Shown piece after piece: positions 31,281 through 37,808 of a stretch of 37,808 bases of DNA (its first letter is position 1; the number at the start of each line of letters is the position of its first letter). This stretch comes from Megasphaera sp. UBA1696 (GTDB lineage: Bacteria > Bacillota > Negativicutes > Veillonellales > Megasphaeraceae), in assembly GCA_002319965.1 (NCBI GenBank), contig DCJQ01000017.1, positions 74,066 to 111,873 on the forward strand. Direction: 5' to 3'. The position numbers and the translations under genes are program-made. Under the pieces are notes generated by a model. It was not told the origin of the DNA. It saw only the letters and a program-made list of their open reading frames with translations, and did not search any database.

Positions 31281-31814
31281 ATGGATTTGACCAAGACCAG
31301 CCGCTTTATCAGCCTTGTGTTGCGGCACAAACCCTGGGCGGCAGGGATCAGCCTCGACGAGCACGGCTGGGCCGATGTGGAAGAGCTCATACAGGGCGTC
31401 GGGAAACGATATCCCTTCGATCGGCAGATGTTGGAAGACATCGTGCGGACCGACAACAAACAGCGGTATTCTTTCAACGAAGATAAGACCAAGATACGGG
31501 CCAATCAGGGCCATTCCATCGATGTCGACGTCGAGCTTCCCGTCGTGACGCCGCCGGACATCCTCTATCACGGAACGGGTGAAAAATACGCCGAGGCTAT
31601 CGAGCGAGAAGGCTTGGTGCCGAAGTCACGGCTCTACGTCCATCTTTCGGGCGACGTGAAGACGGCAGAAACCGTCGGCCGCCGCCATGGAAAGCCGGTC
31701 ATCTTTTGTGTGAACAGCGGCGAGATGCATCGGGCGGGCTATGTGTTTTACCGCTCGGTAAACGGCGTTTGGCTGACGAAGCGGGTAGAGCCGCAGTTTT
31801 TGACGCGGTATTAA
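31281..31814 (+). CDS. kptA: RNA 2'-phosphotransferase KptA/Tpt1
   Basis: A 177-residue Tpt1/KptA enzyme that removes a 2'-phosphate from RNA using NAD+. The N-terminal winged part starts TSRFISLVLRHKP and the C-terminal ART-like part has ILYHGTGEKY, LYVHLSGD and FCVNSGEMHRAGYVFY. GGAAAGGAG precedes the ATG. In yeast the enzyme finishes tRNA splicing; bacteria that carry it have no such splicing, so its job here is unknown. It is monocistronic, divergent from malic enzyme. Confidence 0.93.
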   Translation: MDLTKTSRFISLVLRHKPWAAGISLDEHGWADVEELIQGVGKRYPFDRQMLEDIVRTDNKQRYSFNEDKTKIRANQGHSIDVDVELPVVTPPDILYHGTGEKYAEAIEREGLVPKSRLYVHLSGDVKTAETVGRRHGKPVIFCVNSGEMHRAGYVFYRSVNGVWLTKRVEPQFLTRY

Positions 31815-31955
31815 CGCTCCTTAAAAAAGTTGCCCGAAATATCCCATGGGAAGGGCCGAACCCGTGAAGGAAACGTTTCGAGGCGTCGCTCTTTCAGAAT
31901 CTGCATTATCTCCTCGGTTTCATTTAAAATTGCAAAATCGTCAACGAGTCTGTTG

Positions 31956-31995
31956 GTCAAATCATTTGACTAATGGGCTCCTTTTGTTTTATAGT
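31956..31995 (+). promoter_or_regulatory. Promoter with palindromic operator of the oxidoreductase-marR-ABC operon
   Basis: GTCAAAT-C-ATTTGAC (31956-31970) is a perfect inverted repeat overlapping a -35 TTGACT (31966-31971); TATAGT follows after 18 bases (31990-31995). TTTGACTAAT recurs at 32011-32020 downstream of the -10. Likely sites for the MarR regulator encoded in the same operon. Confidence 0.65.
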
Positions 31996-32108
31996 TAAAT
32001 AGTAAAAAGTTTTGACTAATTATGTCCTGATGTTGGACTCATCCACTCAGATTTAAAATCCGGGTGATGAAAGGCGTCGGGATAGTTTGGAACATAAGGG
32101 GGGATGGG

Positions 32109-33065
32109 ATGAAAGCGGTCGTCATCTATGAAGCCGGCGGCGTCGACAAGCTCATCTATCAGGACGTCGAGACGCCGACGGTAAAGCCGGGCTGGTCCCT
32201 GGTCAAGGTAAAGGGCTTCGGCATCAACCGCTCGGAAATATTTACCCGGCAGGGCTATTCGGAATCGGTGCATTTTCCGCGGATTTTAGGCATTGAATGT
32301 GTCGGCATCGTCGTGGGCAGTACGGAACCGGAAAGGATTCCCGAAGGAACGAAAGTCGTGTCTATTATGGGTGAAATGGGGCGGGCCTTTGATGGCTCTT
32401 ATGCCGAATACGTCCTCCTTCCCAATGAGCAGATTTACAAGGTAGAGACCGATCTGGACTGGCCGACCATGGCTGCCGTTCCGGAAACGTACCACACGGC
32501 TTTTGGGACTTTGAAAAATTTGAAAATCGAAAACGCTGATACTGTCCTCGTCCGCGGTGCTGCCAGTGGTGTGGGCGTGGCCTTTGCCAAACTCCTGAAA
32601 GGGAAATATCCAAAGGTACGATTGTACGGCTCGACGCGAAATACCCGTAAGGCCGATCGTTTGAAGGCGGCCGGCTTTGATGACGTCGTCGTTGAAAATG
32701 AGGGACGCCTCGACACGGCCCTGGCCTTCGATAAAATTGCCGACCTAGTTGGTCCGTCCGCCATGGCCGACAGTTTGGCCCATCTGAAAGACGGTGGGAT
32801 TCTCTGCAACACCGGCCTCTTAGGCGGAACATGGACCCTCGACGATTTCGATATCATCACCGAATTGGGGAGCGGCAAGTACATTACGGGCTTCTACTCC
32901 GGATTGGTCGATGAAGGCACTTTGCAGGCCCTGTTCGACTTGATCGCAGCATACCATATCGATGCCGGGCCGGAGAAAATCTTCTCCTTACGGGACATTC
33001 GCGAGGCCCAGGCTTATTTGGACAGTGCCAACAGCTTCGGTAAGGTGGTGGTTGTCAATGACTGA
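32109..33065 (+). CDS. Zinc-independent MDR-family oxidoreductase (quinone reductase-like)
   Basis: A 318-residue medium-chain dehydrogenase/reductase. GroES-like N-terminal domain (MKAVVIYEAGGVDKLIY, FGINRSEIFTRQGY, LGIECVGIV) and a Rossmann domain with VLVRGAASGVGVAFAKLLK. The zinc-ligand cysteines of alcohol dehydrogenases are not evident, so it is likely an NADPH quinone/enone reductase. ATG 32109 has AAGGGGGG upstream. It overlaps marR by eight bases, first gene of a four-gene operon. Confidence 0.88.
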   Translation: MKAVVIYEAGGVDKLIYQDVETPTVKPGWSLVKVKGFGINRSEIFTRQGYSESVHFPRILGIECVGIVVGSTEPERIPEGTKVVSIMGEMGRAFDGSYAEYVLLPNEQIYKVETDLDWPTMAAVPETYHTAFGTLKNLKIENADTVLVRGAASGVGVAFAKLLKGKYPKVRLYGSTRNTRKADRLKAAGFDDVVVENEGRLDTALAFDKIADLVGPSAMADSLAHLKDGGILCNTGLLGGTWTLDDFDIITELGSGKYITGFYSGLVDEGTLQALFDLIAAYHIDAGPEKIFSLRDIREAQAYLDSANSFGKVVVVND

Positions 33066-33504
33066 CATTTATCAACAGACGAAGGCTTATTCGCGAATCC
33101 GGGACCGTCAGCTGTCGATCTTTGAGAATTACGCCAGAAAACGGGGCCTTCAGAGTAAATCCATGCTGATCTTGATGTGGATTTACTACAACCCCGAAGG
33201 GATTCCCCAAAATGAAATCGCCCAAAAGACGTATTCGACGAAGCAAGTCGTCAATGCGACGATAAAGTCTTTTAAGGAAAAGGGCTACCTCCGGTTTGAA
33301 GAAAATCCCAGCGACAAGCGCATTAAACGCATCAAACTGACTGAAGCAGGGCGGGCCTACGCAGCGTCGGTTCTGGACTGGCTGGAAGAAGCGGAAATGC
33401 TGGCCATGAGCGAATTGACGGCAGACGAGCAGGACCTGTTATTACGCATTAGCCGTAAGTTTACAGACGCACTGGCAAGGACTACAGGTGACTACCATGA
33501 TTGA
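33058..33504 (+). CDS. MarR-family transcriptional regulator
   Basis: A 148-residue winged-helix regulator: NPEGIPQNEIAQKTYSTKQVVNATIKSFKEKGYLRFEENPSDKRIKRIKLTEAG is the complete MarR DNA-binding core with the basic beta wing. It overlaps the gene before and after by eight bases each. It probably represses its own operon through the palindrome at 31956. The sensed ligand is unknown; neighbours suggest electrophiles or osmotic stress. Confidence 0.92.
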   Translation: MTDIYQQTKAYSRIRDRQLSIFENYARKRGLQSKSMLILMWIYYNPEGIPQNEIAQKTYSTKQVVNATIKSFKEKGYLRFEENPSDKRIKRIKLTEAGRAYAASVLDWLEEAEMLAMSELTADEQDLLLRISRKFTDALARTTGDYHD

Positions 33505-34216
33505 ATTTAAAAACGTAAGCAAGATTTATGACAAGAAACCGGCCTTACAGCACATGAGCCTAACCATCAAGAGCGGCGAATTCTTCGTCATCGTCGGGAC
33601 CAGCGGCAGCGGCAAGACGACGACCCTCAAGATGATCAACCGTCTCTTGACGCCGACGGAAGGGACGGTCCTCATCGACGGGAGCGACATCAGCCAGCTC
33701 GAGCCGAGAAAGCTGCGCATGAACATCGGCTACGTCCTCCAGACCGGCGCCCTCTTTCCCAATTTGACGGTCTATGAAAACATCGAGATCATCCCGGAAA
33801 TGAAGGGCTGGCCCAAGGCCGAACGGCAGAAGACGATTCGCGCTTATCTGTCTTTAGTAGGCCTCGACGCCGATCAGTATATGAACCGCTATCCCCGCGA
33901 CCTTTCCGGCGGCGAACAACAGCGAGTCGGCATTCTGCGGGCCATCGTGGCCAAACCGGACATCCTCCTCATGGATGAACCTTTCAGCGCCCTCGATCCC
34001 ATCAGCCGCAATCAATTGCAGGAGCTCATCAAGCACCTTCACGAAAGCTTTAAAATGACCATCGTCTTTGTCACCCACGACATGGCCGAAGCCGTAAAAC
34101 TCGGTGAACGCATCTGCGTCATGAGCAGCGGTGAAGTCGTACAGCTCGACACGCCGCAGGCGGTCAAGGAGCATCCGGCCCATGAAGTTGTCAAACGTTT
34201 TTTCTACGAGGGGTAA
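33497..34216 (+). CDS. Osmoprotectant-type ABC transporter ATPase
   Basis: A 239-residue ABC ATPase of the OpuCA/BilE/ProV type. Walker A GTSGSGKTT (34-42), signature LSGGEQQRVG, Walker B ILLMDEPFSALDP and the H-loop FVTHDMAEA are intact. The CBS domains found at the C-terminus of many OpuCA proteins are absent. The ATG at 33497 has AGGTG 6 bases upstream and overlaps marR. The permease/binding protein follows after three bases. Confidence 0.93.
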   Translation: MIEFKNVSKIYDKKPALQHMSLTIKSGEFFVIVGTSGSGKTTTLKMINRLLTPTEGTVLIDGSDISQLEPRKLRMNIGYVLQTGALFPNLTVYENIEIIPEMKGWPKAERQKTIRAYLSLVGLDADQYMNRYPRDLSGGEQQRVGILRAIVAKPDILLMDEPFSALDPISRNQLQELIKHLHESFKMTIVFVTHDMAEAVKLGERICVMSSGEVVQLDTPQAVKEHPAHEVVKRFFYEG

Positions 34217-34219
34217 AAT

Positions 34220-35737
34220 ATGGAAAACTTAATGAGTACATTTAGTGAGCGACAGGGCGAATTGGTACAATTATTGCTGGAACACGTGCAGATTTCGATG
34301 ATTGCCCTCTTTGTGGCCATTTTACTGGCCGTGCCCTTTGCTATCTTCGTCGTAAAGTATAAGAAAGCTTCGGAACTGACCCTGCAGCTGGCCGGGATTT
34401 TACAGACCATTCCGTCTCTGGCCCTGTTGGGGCTCTTCATTCCTTTTCTGGGAATCGGCAAGGTGCCGGCCATCGTGGCCCTGGTCATCTACGGCCTGTT
34501 TCCCATTTTGCAGAACACCATTACGGGCCTGCAGGGCATCGACCCTCTCCTTCAGGAAGCGGCCGAAGCCTTCGGCATGAGCCGTATGGAAAAATTGAAA
34601 AAATTTGAACTCGTCCTGGCCATGCCGTCCATCATCGGCGGCATCCGCACGTCGTCGGTCATGCTCATCGGGACGGCGACCCTCGGGGCCTTGATCGGGG
34701 CCGGGGGATTGGGGACCTTCATCCTCTTGGGCATCGATCGAAATAATTCGGCTCTCATCCTCATCGGGGCCATTACGGCGGCCTTATTGGCTGTCGTCGT
34801 CAGCGCCCTCATCAAGTTCTTAGAAAAACGCTCGCTAAAAGTCATCGGCCTGTCCTTCGTGACGGCCTTGGCCCTCCTGGTATTATCGACAGTCAACATC
34901 GGCGGCCTGTCCGGGAATACCCTCATCGCTGCCGGAAAATTAAGCTCGGAGCCGGAAATTTTAATCAATATGTATAAAGACCTGATTGAAGACGAAACGG
35001 ATATCAAAGTGACGGTAAAGCCCAGTTTCGGTAAGACCAGTTTCTTATATGAAGCCCTGAAAAACGGCTCCATCGATATGTATCCCGAATTTACGGGAAC
35101 GGTCACGTCGTCCTTGATTAAGCCGCCCATGACGGGCTTGTCGAACAATCCGGAAACCGTCTATGAAGCGGCCAAAGCGGGCATCTTGAAACAGGATGAC
35201 CTGGTTTTCTTGGAGCCCATGGCCTACCAAAACACCTACGCCATTGCCGTGAAGCGCTCCTATGCCGAGCAGTACGGCCTCAAGACGATTTCCGATTTGA
35301 AAAAGGTAGAAAATACGGCCAGGGCCGGCTTCTCCTTGGAATTTAACGACCGCGAAGACGGCAACAAGGGTCTGAAATCCCTGTACGGCCTGAATCTTCC
35401 CGTCGTCACCATGGAACCGAGCCTTCGTTACGAAGCCATCGACAAGGACAATGTCGACGTCATCGACGTCTTCTCGACGGACCCGGAAATCATCACCCAC
35501 GACTTAGTCATGCTGGAAGACGACAAGGGCCTGTTCCCGCCTTATCAGGGGGCACCCCTCCTTCGGGCCGACACGATCAAAAAGTATCCCCAGTTGGTGC
35601 CGGTCCTGAATAAGCTGGCTCACATGATTACGACGGAAGAAATGCTCAAGATGAATTACGAAGTCGATATCGAAGGCAAGCCGGCGGCTGACGTAGCGCG
35701 GGCCTACTTAGTGTCGAAAGGGCTGCTCAAAGAGTAG
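34220..35737 (+). CDS. Osmoprotectant-type permease fused to its substrate-binding domain
   Basis: A 505-residue fusion. The N-terminal ~210 residues are an ABC permease with five to six membrane segments and the EAA loop (EAAEAFGMSRMEKLKKFELVLAMPSIIGG). After another membrane segment (about 213-230), the C-terminal ~270 residues are a glycine betaine/choline-type binding domain (SSEPEILINMYKDLIEDETD, MYPEFTGTV, YQGAPLL). This is the OpuCB-OpuCC fusion seen in BilEB-like systems, so the binding domain is tethered outside. The ligand may be betaine, choline, carnitine or bile acid related; not resolved. Confidence 0.92.
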   Translation: MENLMSTFSERQGELVQLLLEHVQISMIALFVAILLAVPFAIFVVKYKKASELTLQLAGILQTIPSLALLGLFIPFLGIGKVPAIVALVIYGLFPILQNTITGLQGIDPLLQEAAEAFGMSRMEKLKKFELVLAMPSIIGGIRTSSVMLIGTATLGALIGAGGLGTFILLGIDRNNSALILIGAITAALLAVVVSALIKFLEKRSLKVIGLSFVTALALLVLSTVNIGGLSGNTLIAAGKLSSEPEILINMYKDLIEDETDIKVTVKPSFGKTSFLYEALKNGSIDMYPEFTGTVTSSLIKPPMTGLSNNPETVYEAAKAGILKQDDLVFLEPMAYQNTYAIAVKRSYAEQYGLKTISDLKKVENTARAGFSLEFNDREDGNKGLKSLYGLNLPVVTMEPSLRYEAIDKDNVDVIDVFSTDPEIITHDLVMLEDDKGLFPPYQGAPLLRADTIKKYPQLVPVLNKLAHMITTEEMLKMNYEVDIEGKPAADVARAYLVSKGLLKE

Positions 35738-35805
35738 ATTCATAATATGTCATAAATATTCCTTCTGCAAATCTCTGGGAATATGCTTACTATAGAAACA
35801 AATAA

Positions 35806-35850
35806 AAGGCCGACGGGACTGGTAAATACCAGTTTCGTCGGCCTTACTTT
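35806..35850 (+). terminator. Terminator of the oxidoreductase-marR-ABC operon
   Basis: AAGGCCGACG pairs with CGTCGGCCTT, inner ACTGGTA/TACCAGT, followed by ACTTTAT; on the minus strand TTTTATTTG follows, so it may also end the convergent hydrolase gene. Confidence 0.85.
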
Positions 35851-35895
35851 ATGAGAATACTATTTTTTATAAATCAATTTGGAATAGGAAGCACC

Positions 35896-36579
35896 TTAAT
35901 CTTCGCGTTCATTATCCATCGGTTCGCCTGTTTTCGTTACTTCTACGGCTTTTGCATAGCTTTCTAACAGCAGCCGGTAGTTGGTAAAAATACGGCCCCA
36001 AATCTGAGCCCAGGCGTCGGCTTTTGGCGTATGCCAGGTGCGCTGTAATTCGGCTAATACGGCACCGGCGTCCGTTATAACGACACCCGCTTGGGTAAGG
36101 CGCATCATGGTAGCGATAGCTGCTTCTTGTGAATACGTACCGGAAGCGTCGGGCACTGCAAATACACGGTATCCTTCGTTTACCGCGGACAGAGCCGGTA
36201 AGGCCATGCAAACGCTGGTTACCGTACCGGCAATGATTAAGGTCTTTTTGCCGGTTGCTTTTACGGCGTCTACGAATTCTTTGCAATCCCAAGAATTAAC
36301 TTCTCCGCGGCGAGCTACATATACCGCATGAGGAGCGGCTTCATGGAGTTCCGGAATCAACGGACCGTTTGGTCCTTGGGGGACGGAGGCGGTGGTAATA
36401 ACGGGCATATTTACTAACGTCGCCGCTTCAGCCAGCGCAATGGCTCTGTCACGAATGCGCAGGAAATCAATATCGCCGATACATTGGAATAAACCGCTTT
36501 GGTGGTCAATGAGCAGCATTGCAGCGTCATTCACGTCAATCATTGGGGCTTTTCCGTCAAAATTTTTGTAAAGTTCCAT
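35896..36579 (-). CDS. YcaC-like isochorismatase-family hydrolase
   Basis: A 227-residue cysteine hydrolase. D25 in MLLIDHQSGL and C124 in AGTVTSVCMALPAL are the catalytic Asp and Cys; SWDCKEFVDAVKATGKKTLIIAG is typical of YcaC. YcaC has no firmly known substrate. On the minus strand GAAAGGAGA precedes the ATG. It is divergent from a TetR gene with tandem repeats between, so probably under that regulator's control. Confidence 0.9.
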   Translation of the reverse strand: MELYKNFDGKAPMIDVNDAAMLLIDHQSGLFQCIGDIDFLRIRDRAIALAEAATLVNMPVITTASVPQGPNGPLIPELHEAAPHAVYVARRGEVNSWDCKEFVDAVKATGKKTLIIAGTVTSVCMALPALSAVNEGYRVFAVPDASGTYSQEAAIATMMRLTQAGVVITDAGAVLAELQRTWHTPKADAWAQIWGRIFTNYRLLLESYAKAVEVTKTGEPMDNERED

Positions 36580-36661
36580 GTTAATCTCCTTTCATTAGAA
36601 AACGATACATTAATAAATATTCCTTACACCCCTTATTATAGTGAGAGGCATATTCAGAAAC

Positions 36662-36763
36662 AATATACAGAAGTTGGAATATGTCTATAGTTGGACGGAG
36701 CAGTACCGAAAGAATATACAGAAATTGAAATGTGTCTATAGTTAGGTGAGATTGCTACAGAAA
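36662..36763. repeat. Two tandem ~51-bp repeats between hydrolase and TetR genes
   Basis: Units 36662-36712 and 36713-36763 share AATATACAGAA, GTCTATAGTT and the spacing between them. They are likely duplicated operator/promoter units for the divergent genes. Confidence 0.7.
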
Positions 36764-36830
36764 GCCGATTCTCCGTGATAAAATAAAAGATAATCATTCA
36801 TCTATGATTTCAACAGTAAGGAGATTTACA

Positions 36831-37463
36831 TTGACTCAAAGCCGAAACAAAAAGACAGAAACGAAACGACCCTTATCTGTCGATACTCGAAATCACATAA
36901 AAGAAACGCTGCTGCTCATGCTGAAAAAACGACCTTTTCGGGAAATTCGGATTACCGTCCTGTGTCGAGAAGCACATATTGCCAGAGGCACCTTTTATTT
37001 GTACTACAATACCATTGATGACTTGTTGGAAGAGATCATTAATGATAGTCTGCATCTTATCGATTCTATGACGCCAAAGGAAAAGCAAGGGTCCCTTAAA
37101 AAATTGCAATGCATGTTAAGCCAAACGAATGATGACGAATTACCGAAGGACAGGTCGCTTTTTCCTCCATGCCATAAATATTTGGAACTTGAAGATTATC
37201 GCTTCCTTGTAAAGGATTTGGATGTATCCCCGATTATCGTTCAAAAAATATATCAGCATGAATGTCCTAAAATCGTACCCGTACTCATGAAAGAGCTCCA
37301 TCTGAACCAAGACGAAGCAGAACTCCTTTTTAAATTTATCGTTACTGGAAGCAGTGCCGTCAACCGCGATTTATTGGCATTAAAAGAAAAGGAGTGGTAT
37401 CGCCTGCAAAAAAGGATCTTGCAATTTATTCTACGAGGACTGAACTGTGATAAATGGAGCTAA
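36831..37463 (+). CDS. TetR-family transcriptional regulator
   Basis: A 210-residue regulator. The N-terminal helix-turn-helix reads TRNHIKETLLLMLKKRPFREIRITVLCREAHIARGTFYLYYNTIDDLLEEI in segments; the C-terminal helical domain would bind a ligand or mediate dimerisation. The TTG at 36831 is chosen because AAGGAG lies 8 bases upstream; the ATG at 36804 has no ribosome site. It is divergent from the YcaC-like hydrolase. Confidence 0.85.
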   Translation: MTQSRNKKTETKRPLSVDTRNHIKETLLLMLKKRPFREIRITVLCREAHIARGTFYLYYNTIDDLLEEIINDSLHLIDSMTPKEKQGSLKKLQCMLSQTNDDELPKDRSLFPPCHKYLELEDYRFLVKDLDVSPIIVQKIYQHECPKIVPVLMKELHLNQDEAELLFKFIVTGSSAVNRDLLALKEKEWYRLQKRILQFILRGLNCDKWS

Positions 37464-37808
37464 ATCGCGATATTACGGGGGAATCCTATGCAGCGTCGAT
37501 GGCGACGCTTCGTTTGTTGATGAGACCGGCGTCAGGGAAGCCCCGTTAAATTTTCGGATACGCCGATTTAGGCCGTGTTAAATTTTTAGTATGACTTAAG
37601 ATAAATAGCATGAAGTAACGACAGAATCGTCACTGGAAACGGTGATGGTTCTGTCGTTATTTTTTTGAGAAATTTGGGAAAAGTGAAAGTATTTAGATAA
37701 TAACCGTGATGACGAGTAAAACGACTCAAAAATAATATAAAAATGACAAAATAATAACAAACTTTACTATTATTTATAATTTATATATACTTATATAGAG
37801 TGAAAATA
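37464..37808. other. Gene-free right edge
   Basis: Holds GCGTCG/CGACGC (37489-37504 region) and the terminator at 37616. The last 110 bases are very AT-rich, probably the promoter region of a gene beyond the window. No gene seen. Confidence 0.5.
37616..37666 (+). terminator. Terminator after the TetR gene
   Basis: AACGACAGAA pairs with TTCTGTCGTT, inner GTCAC/GTGAT, followed by ATTTTTTT. Confidence 0.85.

Overview
The window reads as a chromosome segment of a low-to-mid GC Firmicute of the Negativicutes type, most likely Veillonellaceae/Megasphaera-like. This is inferred from gene order (yycJ-htrA-rlmH; ylxM-ffh-rpsP-khpA-ylqD-rimM-trmD), strong AAGGAGG ribosome sites, a ZTP riboswitch in front of a stand-alone AICAR transformylase, and a fused osmolyte permease/binding protein. 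The species was not tested by any search.

Layout. 1-2637: 3' end of a tRNA, then yycJ-htrA-rlmH. 2638-3910: gene-poor scar region with hairpins and a tRNA-Lys(CTT). 3911-5814: a two-gene cassette, a TPR-like protein plus a membrane-associated candidate PD-(D/E)xK nuclease. About 6099-13739: an AT-richer integrated element: tyrosine integrase, divergent CI/Cro-type switch, excisionase-like protein, primase-polymerase/VapE helicase, a symmetric iteron origin, two small genes and a candidate cos-like segment. No capsid, tail, portal or terminase genes are present, so it looks like a phage satellite (PICI/SaPI-like). Its right end is doubled: two ~110-bp related end sequences enclose a decayed second element with its own origin-like palindrome and a late-regulator-like gene.

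13859-16977: aminopeptidase, PHP phosphoesterase and a P-loop/Asp23 fusion in one operon, whose promoter lies just outside the element end. 17047-18382: ZTP riboswitch and stand-alone AICAR transformylase. 18578-20578: cytoplasmic molybdoenzyme. 20637-25879: SRP/ribosome-maturation operon ending in yebC. 26336-28824: small secreted proteins and a sugar O-acetyltransferase. 29182-29393: a tiny degenerate CRISPR array without cas genes; its middle repeat is split by a hairpin insert. 29485-31113 (minus): malic enzyme. 31281-31814: KptA. 32109-35737: oxidoreductase-MarR-osmolyte ABC transporter operon with a palindromic operator candidate. 35896-37463: a YcaC-like hydrolase divergent from a TetR regulator, with 51-bp tandem repeats between them.

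The strongest unusual content is the satellite: integrase, lysogeny-like switch, replication protein and adjacent iteron origin form a self-replicating module, while the doubled right end suggests serial insertion at one site. Nothing here was checked against a database; family calls rest on motifs visible in the translations.
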